NCBI GenBank assembly: GCA_937950385.1
Contig: CALFEA010000170.1
Span: forward strand, 1-12,176
Direction: 5' to 3'
Source of the DNA: an uncultured Altererythrobacter sp.
GTDB taxonomy: Bacteria; Pseudomonadota; Alphaproteobacteria; Sphingomonadales; Sphingomonadaceae
Length of the DNA: 12,176 bases
Part shown: one piece after another, positions 1 through 6,689 of the stretch
Layout: the number at the start of each line of letters is the position of its first letter
How positions within the stretch are numbered: the first letter of the stretch is position 1
The notes under the pieces: generated by a model
What the model was told of the DNA's origin: nothing
What the model saw: only the letters and a program-made list of their open reading frames with translations
The model's database searches: none
Position numbers and translations under genes: made by a program

Positions 1-3
1 GCC

Positions 4-603
4 ATGGCACAGTTTCATAATGCAGAAATGACAGATTTGCACCCGCTGCCACCACCAAACATGGGGGCAAAAGCCTGCATAAGTGCGCGCGGTGGTCGGC
101 GGGCTGGACGCGCGGCCCCCCGCATATTTGCAGCGGGCGAACTGCGGCTTATCCTGCTCTATTATATCCACCAAGGTGCGTGCCACGGATATGGTTTGAT
201 CAAGGCAATCGCCGATATGACGAGCGGCGCATATTCGCCCAGTCCCGGCGCGGTCTATCCCACGCTAACACTAATGCTGGAGGAGGCCGTGATTAAAGAG
301 CATGCAAGCGGTGATGAAGGTTTTGATGATGAGGAAAAGGAAGGCAAAAGGCGCTTTATCGCCAGCAAAGAAGGCGCGGCAGAATTGGATGTGCGCAGCG
401 AAGAATTGAACGCAGTGCTGACTCGGCTGGCGGCAATGGCTGATCTTCAGGCAAGCGAGCGGTCTCCTCCCATTGCAGCGGCGATGGGGCGGCTTGAAAG
501 AGCATTGGAAGGGCGCGCAAAATGCGGCGGATTGGAGGCAGAGAACGCGCGGGAAATTGCAGCTTGGATTGATGATTTGTCCGGCCGCATCATGCCGCCT
601 TAG
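4..603 (+). CDS. PadR-family transcriptional regulator (5' end uncertain)
   Basis: A winged-helix DNA-binding regulator of the PadR family. Counting from the ATG at 4, residues 45-130 carry the family signature: GELRLILLYYI (helix 1), HGYGLIKAI (61-69), and SPSPGAVYPTLTLM (78-91), the recognition helix region. This is followed by a wing with an unusually acidic stretch (GDEGFDDEEKEGKRRF, 103-118) and EG. A C-terminal helical part (about 135-199) is the usual PadR dimerisation region. The start is unsure: the frame is open to the left edge of the window, ATG codons occur at 4, 28 and 61, and none has a good ribosome-binding site. The arginine-rich segment RGGRRAGR (29-36) just before the domain is common in alphaproteobacterial PadR proteins, so the true start lies at or before 61. 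It ends 83 nt before the membrane-protein gene on the same strand, which could be its target. The family call is strong; ligand and targets are unknown. Confidence 0.85.
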   Translation: MAQFHNAEMTDLHPLPPPNMGAKACISARGGRRAGRAAPRIFAAGELRLILLYYIHQGACHGYGLIKAIADMTSGAYSPSPGAVYPTLTLMLEEAVIKEHASGDEGFDDEEKEGKRRFIASKEGAAELDVRSEELNAVLTRLAAMADLQASERSPPIAAAMGRLERALEGRAKCGGLEAENAREIAAWIDDLSGRIMPP

Positions 604-686
604 CCTAGCGATATTTGGCCCAAATTTTGCGGATCTGCGCAGCGGTGCTAGTCTCAACCTCAGTCAAGTTATTGGGGGGAATAGAT

Positions 687-1109
687 ATGGGCGATGGAGC
701 AAAGACGCCGTGGCACCTTTGGGTGGTTGGGGTCATATCCTTGCTTTGGAACAGCATTGGCGGCTTTAGCTATACCATGACGCAGCTGGGCAAGTTGGCT
801 GAATTGGGAATGGGCGCGGAAGAAATCGCCTATTTCGAAAGCCATCCAATGTGGGCCAATACTTTTTGGGCGCTTGGTGTTTGGGGCGCGATCCTAGGTT
901 CGATCTTGATCTTGGCGCGATCACGCCATGCGGCAACAGTCTTCGTGTTTGCGCTGATCGGGCTGGCTGGTTCTACGTTCTACCAATATGGCATGTCGGA
1001 CATTCCAGAAAGTTTACGCAGTCCGGCCCTGTCGATCATGATCTGGGTCACTACGTTGCTATTGCTGTGGTACAGTTTGCGCCAAAAGTCCGCAGGCGTA
1101 TTGCGCTAA
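687..1109 (+). CDS. small four-helix integral membrane protein, function unknown
   Basis: A 140-residue inner-membrane protein with no assigned function. Four hydrophobic segments are visible at about residues 9-29, 56-77, 82-103 and 112-132, and the protein ends in a basic tail (LRQKSAGVLR). The N-terminal pattern TPWHLWVVGVISLLWNSIGG and the later WALGVWGAILGSILIL resemble a small hypothetical membrane family seen in alphaproteobacteria, sometimes labelled sugar-transporter-like without evidence that I know of. I chose the ATG at 687 because GGGGGGA (674-680) lies 6 nt upstream. The frame is open back to 615, but that extension has no such site and would add a non-hydrophobic leader. The gene sits downstream of the PadR regulator and may be co-transcribed with it. 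It converges on the glycosyltransferase gene with a 3-nt gap, so no separate terminator fits between them. Confidence 0.75.
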   Translation: MGDGAKTPWHLWVVGVISLLWNSIGGFSYTMTQLGKLAELGMGAEEIAYFESHPMWANTFWALGVWGAILGSILILARSRHAATVFVFALIGLAGSTFYQYGMSDIPESLRSPALSIMIWVTTLLLLWYSLRQKSAGVLR

Positions 1110-1112
1110 GCC

Positions 1113-2288
1113 TTACGCGCTCTTGCACTCTGCTGCTTTTAGGGCCTCGCGGTCTTCGATCAGCCGCACATATGTGTCAGCAACCACTTTGTTGATCGCA
1201 TCCCAGCTGTAATCGCGCGATTTTAACTCGCCTTCTGCGCCGTGTTTGGCGCGCAATTCATGGTCTGAACAATAGGGTGCAAGGGCTTCTGCAAATTTGC
1301 CCGTATCTCCCGGTGCGACAAGCCTGCCGGTAACGCCGTCTGTCACTAGACTGGATGCCCCTGTTGCGCCGGCGGCGACCACGGGCAGCCCGCTGGCCAT
1401 CGCTTCCAATGTCACATTGCCAAAAGTCTCGGTAATCGATGGATTGAAGAACACATCGCCGCTCGCCAAGGCTCGGCCCAAATCCGCGCCCGTTTGAAAG
1501 CCGCAGAAAATTCCGCCGGGCAGAGCGTTTTCAAACCACCCGCGTGCTGGCCCGTCGCCGATCACCAGAACCTTGTGCGGGGCCTGCAATTTGCGCAATT
1601 GGATGATGCTGTCGGCGAACACATCCAGCCCTTTTTCCATGACCAATCGGCCAAGGAATATGATCGCAACGTCGCCGTCTTCTAAACCCTGAGCGCGGCG
1701 CCATTCCATATCGCGCTTGCTAGGGTCAAAAACGGTCCGGTCGACCCCGCGCGACCACAGACCGATGTCGTCATGCATGTCTTGCTCGATCAGTTCGTCA
1801 ATCATGCTTTGCGAAGGCGCAACCAGCCCATCACAGCGATTGTAAAAGCGCCGCAGCAGCCATTCGATGCCTGGCTCAATAAAGCCCATTTTGTAATAGC
1901 GCGGATAGGTTTCGAACCGTGTGTGAACCGACGCGAGCACGGGAATATCGGCATCTTGAGCCCAGCGCAGTGCGGCATGGCCGGTGACATCGGGCGATGA
2001 TGTGTGAATGATATTGGGCTTAAACGCGGCCAAATCTGCGCGATTGGCGCGGCTGAGGCCAAGCGGGAATTGATATTCAGACCGGCCCGGTATCGCGGCA
2101 CTGGGCACGCTGACCAGATCGCCCGTGGGTTCAAATGCGGCGGGTTCAACGGTCGGTGAATAGACGCGCAGCTGAGCCCCTTGGCGCAGCAGATATTCTG
2201 CCAAACGGTTCAAGGCCTGATTGGCCCCATCGCGCAGGTAATTGTAATTCCCGCTAAACAGAGCAATGCGAAGTTGCGACACATCCAT
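1113..2288 (-). CDS. GT4-family glycosyltransferase (MgtA-like)
   Basis: A retaining GT-B glycosyltransferase of family GT4, 391 residues from the chosen start. It probably transfers a sugar from a nucleotide-sugar donor to a lipid or membrane glycolipid at the cytoplasmic face. Counting from the ATG at 2288, the N-terminal domain begins with LRIALFSGNYNYLRDGANQ (about 6-24) and contains HTRFETYPRYY (122-132), an acceptor-side motif like that of MgtA/DgtA mannosyl- and glucosyltransferases. The C-terminal donor domain has FLGRLVMEKG (211-220), VIGDGPARG (242-250) and the GT4 EX7E motif ETFGNVTLE with E287 and E295. The start is not certain. The frame is open to 2408, with another ATG at 2303 and no convincing ribosome-binding site at any of them; 2288 puts the first beta strand at the usual distance from the N-terminus. 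It is divergent from serC. The family is sure, but the sugar and acceptor cannot be read from sequence. Confidence 0.85.
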   Translation of the reverse strand: MDVSQLRIALFSGNYNYLRDGANQALNRLAEYLLRQGAQLRVYSPTVEPAAFEPTGDLVSVPSAAIPGRSEYQFPLGLSRANRADLAAFKPNIIHTSSPDVTGHAALRWAQDADIPVLASVHTRFETYPRYYKMGFIEPGIEWLLRRFYNRCDGLVAPSQSMIDELIEQDMHDDIGLWSRGVDRTVFDPSKRDMEWRRAQGLEDGDVAIIFLGRLVMEKGLDVFADSIIQLRKLQAPHKVLVIGDGPARGWFENALPGGIFCGFQTGADLGRALASGDVFFNPSITETFGNVTLEAMASGLPVVAAGATGASSLVTDGVTGRLVAPGDTGKFAEALAPYCSDHELRAKHGAEGELKSRDYSWDAINKVVADTYVRLIEDREALKAAECKSA

Positions 2289-2344
2289 GATGGAACACGC
2301 CATAATAGCCGTTTTTGCAATTGGCGAGGAAAAGAGCGGCAAAA

Positions 2345-2400
2345 TATGCGCGCTACGTGATTTGTCCCAAGGATTGCTGATCGGAATAGCTATGCGCGCT
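2345..2400. repeat. pair of 10-bp direct repeats in the divergent promoter region
   Basis: TATGCGCGCT occurs at 2345-2354 and again, identically, at 2391-2400, 46 nt apart start to start. Both lie in the non-coding space between the glycosyltransferase and serC, upstream of the serC leader. They could be binding sites for a regulator or parts of promoters. No clear -35/-10 pair with proper spacing is visible around them, so the role is open. Chance is possible in GC-rich DNA. Confidence 0.35.
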
Positions 2401-2425
2401 TGACTCATGCCCGCGTATCTCTAGT

Positions 2426-2483
2426 GCCGCTGACGGGCCACGCGGTCCCAACGCCGCGCGAGCTCTCTGTAAGGAGAGAATAC
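2426..2483 (+). promoter_or_regulatory. structured 5' leader of serC (candidate serC-motif RNA)
   Basis: The bases just before serC can fold into at least two hairpins. The first pairs GGGCC (2435-2439) with GGTCCC (2444-2449) around the loop ACGC, with one bulged T. The second pairs CTCTC (2463-2467) with GAGAG (2474-2478). Two other pairings compete with the first: GCCGC (2426-2430) with GCGGT (2442-2446), and CGCGG (2441-2445) with CCGCG (2454-2458). A conserved cis-regulatory RNA called the serC motif has been described by comparative genomics in front of alphaproteobacterial serC-serA operons, and this leader has the right host, gene and position. I recall the motif's existence but could not compare its consensus base by base. 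The inferred role is control of serine synthesis; the signal is unknown. Confidence 0.6.
2463..2478 (+). promoter_or_regulatory. hairpin covering the serC Shine-Dalgarno sequence
   Basis: CTCTC (2463-2467) and GAGAG (2474-2478) form a perfect 5-bp stem with the loop TGTAAG. The 3' arm is part of the ribosome-binding site AAGGAGAG (2471-2478), which ends 5 nt before the serC ATG. Folding would hide the site from the ribosome, so this element can act as a translational gate. It also fixes the serC start at 2484. Confidence 0.6.
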
Positions 2484-3674
2484 ATGACTGATACTATCTC
2501 TTCAGGCGCGGCTGTTGAACCGACCCTGAAACCCAACCGTCCGCAATTTTCTTCCGGTCCAACCGTGAAGTTTCCAGGATGGTCCCTCGACAAATTACAA
2601 ACCGAATCGCTGGGACGTTCGCACCGTTCCGCTGTCGGTAAAGCGCGTCTTAAATATGCGATCGACCTGACCAAAGAGATGCTGGGCGTGCCTGACGATT
2701 ACCTCGTTGGCATCATGCCCGCCTCTGACACAGGCGCGCTAGAATGCGCGATGTGGACGATGCTGGGCGCAGGCCCTGCTAGCGTTGCGGCTTGGGAAAG
2801 CTTCGGCAATGTTTGGATCCAAGATGCGGTAAAGCAGCTGAAACTGCCCGGTTTGCAAGTTCTGGACGCAGACTATGGCGAGATCCCTGACCTCGCTTCC
2901 ATCCCGCAAGACAATGATGTTGTCTTCACCTGGAACGGCACAACTTCGGGCGCGAAAATTCCCAATACCGATTGGCTTGAGCCGGGCCGCAAGGGCATCA
3001 CAATCAATGATGCGACCAGCGCCGTTTTTGCTCAGGAAATGGATTGGGCCAAACTGGATGCAACGACATTTAGCTGGCAAAAAGTGATGGGCTCAGAAGC
3101 GCAGCACGGCATGTTGATCCTCTCGCCCAAAGCGGTTGAGCGGATCGAAAGCTATGATCCTGAATGGCCGCTGCCCAAACTCTTCCGCCTGAAGAAAAAC
3201 GGCAAGATCAATCGCAGCATTTTTGAAGGCGCAACAATCAACACGCCTTCGCTGCTCGCAACCGAAGATTACATTGCCGCGCTGGAATGGGCGCAAGGTC
3301 TCGGCGGACGCAAAGCTTTGTTTGACCGCGCCGATGCCAATGCAAAGACTGTATTGGATTGGATCGAGGCAACGCCTTGGCTGAAAAATATGGTCAGTGA
3401 TCCGGCCAAGCGCACCAATACCGGCGTATGCATGCAATTCACTGGCGAATGGTACGACAGTCTTTCGGCTGATGATCAAGCCGCCGTGCCTAAGAAAATC
3501 GTTGGGATGCTGGAAGAACGCCATGTCGGCTATGACTTCAACGGCTACCGCGATGCACCGCCATCACTGCGCATTTGGTGCGGCGGCACGGTGGAGCAAG
3601 AGGACGTTGCGCGTCTGCTCCCATGGATTGAATGGGCTTACGGCGTCGTCCAATCCGAGATGCAAAACGCCTAA
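2484..3674 (+). CDS. serC: phosphoserine aminotransferase
   Basis: A PLP-dependent aminotransferase that converts 3-phosphohydroxypyruvate and glutamate to 3-phosphoserine and 2-oxoglutarate, the second step of serine synthesis; cytoplasmic. It has 396 residues, the usual length for the alphaproteobacterial/actinobacterial-type SerC. Visible landmarks are NRPQFSSGPTVKFPGW near the N-terminus (18-33); GRSHRS (44-49), a phosphate/carboxylate-binding segment; INDATSA (174-180), whose D176 should contact the PLP pyridine nitrogen; SWQKVMGSEAQHGM (197-210), with K200 as the expected Schiff-base lysine; and a C-terminal SLRIWCGGTV. The start at 2484 is set by AAGGAGAG 5 nt upstream. The frame is open back to 2400, but that part is the structured leader. 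The gene is followed by serA after 96 nt, giving a serine operon. Regulation is probably through the leader RNA. Confidence 0.97.
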   Translation: MTDTISSGAAVEPTLKPNRPQFSSGPTVKFPGWSLDKLQTESLGRSHRSAVGKARLKYAIDLTKEMLGVPDDYLVGIMPASDTGALECAMWTMLGAGPASVAAWESFGNVWIQDAVKQLKLPGLQVLDADYGEIPDLASIPQDNDVVFTWNGTTSGAKIPNTDWLEPGRKGITINDATSAVFAQEMDWAKLDATTFSWQKVMGSEAQHGMLILSPKAVERIESYDPEWPLPKLFRLKKNGKINRSIFEGATINTPSLLATEDYIAALEWAQGLGGRKALFDRADANAKTVLDWIEATPWLKNMVSDPAKRTNTGVCMQFTGEWYDSLSADDQAAVPKKIVGMLEERHVGYDFNGYRDAPPSLRIWCGGTVEQEDVARLLPWIEWAYGVVQSEMQNA

Positions 3675-3687
3675 GCGTTGAATTGGG

Positions 3688-3713
3688 TGGGCAGGCCGCA
3701 GATGGCCTGCCAC
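3688..3713 (+). promoter_or_regulatory. strong hairpin in the serC-serA gap
   Basis: GGCAGGCC (3690-3697) and GGCCTGCC (3704-3711) form a perfect 8-bp stem with the loop GCAGAT. It can be extended by GTG/CAC at the base, with one bulged G. It begins 13 nt after the serC stop. The following bases are C-rich and then ATTTTA, not a clean U-run, so it is a poor intrinsic terminator. It may instead protect the serC message end or lower read-through into serA. Confidence 0.6.
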
Positions 3714-3732
3714 CTTCCCCCTATTTTACTCG

Positions 3733-3750
3733 CCCAGCGCGATAGCTGGG
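3733..3750 (+). promoter_or_regulatory. second hairpin, upstream of the serA ribosome-binding site
   Basis: CCCAGC (3733-3738) and GCTGGG (3745-3750) form a perfect 6-bp stem with the loop GCGATA. It ends 8 nt before AAGGA (3759-3763), the serA ribosome-binding site. With the hairpin at 3688-3713 it makes a two-hairpin serC-serA spacer. Its function is inferred only: processing, attenuation or control of serA translation. Confidence 0.5.
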
Positions 3751-3770
3751 TTTGAGCGAAGGATATTCAC

Positions 3771-5354
3771 ATGACCAAACCCAAAGTTCTCATTTCTGAC
3801 AAAATGGACCCCAATGCAGCGCGCATTTTCGAAGAGCGCGGCTGCGATGTTGATGTTATCACTGGCGAAACACCGGAAGAATTGATTGCCCGCATTGGCG
3901 ATTATCACGGTCTTGCGATCCGCAGCTCCACCACTGTCACACCGGCGGTTTTGGAAGCGGCGACCAATCTTAAAGTGATTGGCCGTGCAGGCATTGGCGT
4001 CGACAATGTCGATATCCCTTTCGCCAGCGGCAAAGGCGTTGTTGTAATGAACACGCCGTTTGGCAATTCGATCACAACGGCAGAACATGCGATTGCAATG
4101 ATCATGGCGCTCGCCCGCCAAATCCCAGCGGCGAACACCCGCACGCAGGCCGGTGAATGGCCCAAGAAGGACTTCATGGGCGTCGAGGTGACCGGCAAGA
4201 CATTGGGTCTTGTTGGAGCAGGCAATATTGGCGGCATCGTCGCCAGCCGCGCGCTCGGCCTCAAAATGAAAGTGATCGCTTACGATCCTTTCCTGACAGA
4301 AGAACGCGCGATTGAGCTTGGCATTGAAAAGGTTGATTTGGATACGCTGCTCAGCCGTGCGGATTTTGTGTCCTTGCACACGCCGCTGACCGATCAGACG
4401 CGCAATATCCTCAGCCGTGAGCGCCTCGAGAACGCGAAACCGGGCATTCGCATTGTCAATTGCGCACGCGGCGGATTGATTGATGAAGCAGCGCTCAAAG
4501 ATTGCCTTGAAAGCGGCCAAGTGGCTGGCGCGGCTTTGGATGTTTTTGCCGAGGAACCGGCGAAAGACAACGCTCTGTTCGGCGCGCCCAATTTCATCTG
4601 CACCCCGCATTTGGGCGCCTCCACGACAGAAGCGCAAGTCAATGTTGCGTTGCAAGTGGCAGAACAAATGGCCGATTTCCTCGTGAATGGCGGCGTCACC
4701 AATGCGCTCAACATGCCATCGCTGTCCGCTGAAGAAGCGCCTAAGCTTAAGCCTTATATGGCGCTGGCGGAAAAGATCGGCAGCTTGGTTGGCCAGCTGG
4801 CGCATGGCAATCTGACCGAGATCAGCATTGAACGCGAAGGCGCCGCAGCCCAGCTCAACGGCAAGCCGATTACCGGCGCTGTGCTGGCCGGTTTCATGCG
4901 CCGTTATTCCGATACGGTGAATATGGTCAATGCACCCTATTTGGCCAAAGAGCGCGGCCTTAAGGTTAGCGAAGTGCGGCATGACCACGATGGCGCATAC
5001 AATACGCTGATCCGTGTGAATGTCGCAACCAGCCAAGGAACACGCAGCGTTGCGGGCACGTTGTTTGGCAGTAACGCGCCGCGTCTGGTCGAGATTTTTG
5101 GCATCGGTATTGAGGCCGATTTGTCAGGCCACATGCTGTATATTGTGAACGATGATAAGCCGGGCTTTATCGGCCGCATCGGCACAATGCTCGGCGATCA
5201 CGGCATTAATATCGGCACGTTCAACCTTGGGCGGCGTGATGCTGGCGGCGAAGCTGTGCTGCTGCTCAGCGTCGATCAATCGATCAGCGCTGAAGTCGTG
5301 GCCGAGGCTGAAAAAGTCGAAGGCGTGAAAATGGTCAAAGCGCTGGAATTTTGA
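3771..5354 (+). CDS. serA: D-3-phosphoglycerate dehydrogenase
   Basis: Oxidises 3-phosphoglycerate to 3-phosphohydroxypyruvate with NAD+, the committed step of serine synthesis; cytoplasmic. It has 527 residues, the long (type I) form with substrate-binding, NAD-binding, intervening and ACT domains. Visible landmarks are GRAGIGVDNVD (71-81); the Rossmann motif GLVGAGNIGG (146-155), followed by the acidic YDP (171-173) at the end of the next strand; the catalytic residues R233 (in NCARGGLID), E262 (in DVFAEEP) and H280 (in CTPHLGAST); and a C-terminal ACT domain from about 454 (LYIVNDDKPGFIGRIGTML). The ACT domain usually binds serine for feedback control, but long forms differ in sensitivity, so inhibition by serine is inferred. 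The ATG at 3771 has AAGGA 7 nt upstream. The gene follows serC and precedes hisZ by 43 nt. Confidence 0.97.
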   Translation: MTKPKVLISDKMDPNAARIFEERGCDVDVITGETPEELIARIGDYHGLAIRSSTTVTPAVLEAATNLKVIGRAGIGVDNVDIPFASGKGVVVMNTPFGNSITTAEHAIAMIMALARQIPAANTRTQAGEWPKKDFMGVEVTGKTLGLVGAGNIGGIVASRALGLKMKVIAYDPFLTEERAIELGIEKVDLDTLLSRADFVSLHTPLTDQTRNILSRERLENAKPGIRIVNCARGGLIDEAALKDCLESGQVAGAALDVFAEEPAKDNALFGAPNFICTPHLGASTTEAQVNVALQVAEQMADFLVNGGVTNALNMPSLSAEEAPKLKPYMALAEKIGSLVGQLAHGNLTEISIEREGAAAQLNGKPITGAVLAGFMRRYSDTVNMVNAPYLAKERGLKVSEVRHDHDGAYNTLIRVNVATSQGTRSVAGTLFGSNAPRLVEIFGIGIEADLSGHMLYIVNDDKPGFIGRIGTMLGDHGINIGTFNLGRRDAGGEAVLLLSVDQSISAEVVAEAEKVEGVKMVKALEF

Positions 5355-5397
5355 TCAGCGATAGGGCAGGGGCATCGCCTCAGTTAAGAAGGCCGCA

Positions 5398-6540
5398 ATG
5401 ACCAAACCTGACGATCTCCTGCCCATCGGTCTGCAAGACCAATTGCCCGCTGATGCTGCGCGCATCACCCATGCTATGCGCTCCGCTTTGGATGTGCTGG
5501 CGGGCCAAGGCTATGACCGGGTGCGCCCGCCATTGGTCGAGTTTGAAAAATCGCTCGCTGGACGCATGGAAGCGGGCCATGCAGGGCATGAAGCGCGGCG
5601 CATGTTCCGCTTCACCGATCCTGCCAGCCTGCGCACGCTTGCGCTTCGCTCTGACATTACCCCGCAAATTGGGCGCATTGCAGCAACCAGCATGGCGGGC
5701 GCGGCGCGTCCTTTGCGCCTTGCCTATTGCGGTGATACGGCGGTGATTGCCGCTGATCAGCTTGACCCTGCGCGTGAGCGTTTGCAATTGGGCGCTGAGC
5801 TTATCGGCGCCGACACAGCGCGCGCGGCCAGCGAAATCGTTGGCCTTGCAGTGGAAGCTTTGAGGGCCGCTGGACTGACCGGAATTTCCGTGGATTTCAC
5901 TCTGCCGGATTTGGTCGATACCCTGTCTGTTAAGGCAATGCCTTTGGACGATGCCCAAGTGGATGCAGTCCGGCGCGAGCTTGATACCAAGGATGCAGGC
6001 GGGCTGAAGGCGGCAGGAGGCGAAGCTTATTTGCCGCTGCTTTATGCCACGGGCCCGTTTGCCGATGCACTTGCCAAATTGCGTGCAATTGATGCCAAAG
6101 CAGGTTCGGGCGGGGCATTGGCCAGCCGCATTGCAGGCCTAGAGGAAATCGCCGCAACATTGGGCGATGATGTGCGCATCACACTCGACCCGACAGAACG
6201 CCACGGCTTTGAATATCAAAGCTGGTTCGGTTTCACTCTCTATGCCGAGGGTGTGCTGGGCGCAGTTGGCCGCGGGGGAACCTATAAAATTGCTGGCAGC
6301 GAAGAGGCGGCGAGCGGATTTACGCTCTATGCTGACCGGATGGCGCGCGGGGCAAGTGAACCAGACCGGTGCGACACAGTGTATTTGCCGCTTGGCCATG
6401 ACCGCGCAGCTGCGGCGCAATTGCGCAGCGAAGGCTGGCGGACAATCGCCGCATTGAGTGAAGGCGAAGATGCAGCAGCGCTCGGCGCGACTCATGTTCT
6501 TGCCGATGACGCTGAAAGTAATACGCCAAAACCGCTTTGA
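5398..6540 (+). CDS. hisZ: ATP phosphoribosyltransferase regulatory subunit
   Basis: A catalytically inactive paralogue of histidyl-tRNA synthetase that binds the short form of HisG and makes it active and histidine-sensitive, at the first step of histidine synthesis. It has 380 residues. The N-terminal region has the class II synthetase-like pattern: LLPIGLQDQLP (7-17), RPPLVEFEKSL (43-53), FRFTDPASLRTLALRSDITP (70-89) and ERLQLGAELIGAD (127-139). The later RGGTYK resembles the HisRS-fold histidine-pocket region (typically RGGRYD). The anticodon-binding domain of true HisRS is missing, as expected for HisZ; a poorly conserved tail follows instead. The ATG at 5398 has AAGAAGG (5386-5392) 5 nt upstream. 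It lies 43 nt after serA, which suggests co-transcription. No hisG is in the window, so its partner must be encoded elsewhere. Confidence 0.93.
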   Translation: MTKPDDLLPIGLQDQLPADAARITHAMRSALDVLAGQGYDRVRPPLVEFEKSLAGRMEAGHAGHEARRMFRFTDPASLRTLALRSDITPQIGRIAATSMAGAARPLRLAYCGDTAVIAADQLDPARERLQLGAELIGADTARAASEIVGLAVEALRAAGLTGISVDFTLPDLVDTLSVKAMPLDDAQVDAVRRELDTKDAGGLKAAGGEAYLPLLYATGPFADALAKLRAIDAKAGSGGALASRIAGLEEIAATLGDDVRITLDPTERHGFEYQSWFGFTLYAEGVLGAVGRGGTYKIAGSEEAASGFTLYADRMARGASEPDRCDTVYLPLGHDRAAAAQLRSEGWRTIAALSEGEDAAALGATHVLADDAESNTPKPL

Positions 6541-6544
6541 TCAC

Positions 6545-6579
6545 CTTGCGACTCGCGCAGGTGCGCGCTAACTCGCAAG
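6545..6579 (+). promoter_or_regulatory. long hairpin after hisZ, at the 5' end of the purA leader
   Basis: CTTGCGA (6545-6551) pairs perfectly with TCGCAAG (6573-6579). Inside it, CGCGC (6554-6558) pairs with GCGCG (6563-6567) around the loop AGGT, giving 12 base pairs with one internal loop. It starts 5 nt after the hisZ stop. No U-run follows (CTGCACATTTGAG), so it is not a standard intrinsic terminator. It may mark the end of the serC-serA-hisZ message or belong to a purA leader. A GACTC (GANTC) site overlaps the left arm at 6550-6554. Confidence 0.5.
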
Positions 6580-6632
6580 CTGCACATTTGAGAGCGCCCA
6601 AATATGGCGCGCTGTCTCCATCAAATCCCCCA

Positions 6633-6654
6633 CGTCGAGTCCTGTCGAAGGACG
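6633..6654 (+). repeat. REP-like palindromic element in the purA leader
   Basis: The stretch includes GTCCT (6639-6643), the loop GTCGA and AGGAC (6649-6653), a perfect 5-bp hairpin, and ends in CCTGTCGAAGGACG (6641-6654). It looks like a worn copy of the intergenic palindrome family whose core reads CCTGAGC(C/T)TGTCGAAGG, which I recall as common in sphingomonads and other bacteria. Flanking TCAAA (6621-6625) and TTTGA (6655-6659) can close an outer stem. A second small hairpin, CCCT (6664-6667) with AGGG (6672-6675), follows just before the purA ribosome-binding site. Only one copy is in this window, so the repeat call rests on memory of the family. Confidence 0.4.
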
Positions 6655-6689
6655 TTTGAGGATCCCTGGGCAGGGGACGAGGTGTAAGC

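Noticed and set aside
2289..2408. An upstream start for the glycosyltransferase at 2408.
   Set aside because: The GT4 first strand normally begins within about ten residues of the N-terminus. The extension is not family-like and would run over the serC promoter region.
2400..2483. An upstream start for serC at 2400.
   Set aside because: AAGGAGAG at 2471-2478 is placed exactly for the ATG at 2484, and the extra codons correspond to the structured leader.
3726..5036. A 436-codon open frame on the minus strand opposite serA.
   Set aside because: It is a mirror of the serA coding frame caused by codon bias. Its protein is rich in Cys, His and Arg with no domain pattern, while serA has full catalytic motifs.
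6541..6689. A purine riboswitch before purA.
   Set aside because: I do not see the three-way junction with conserved loops of the purine riboswitch class; only simple hairpins are visible.
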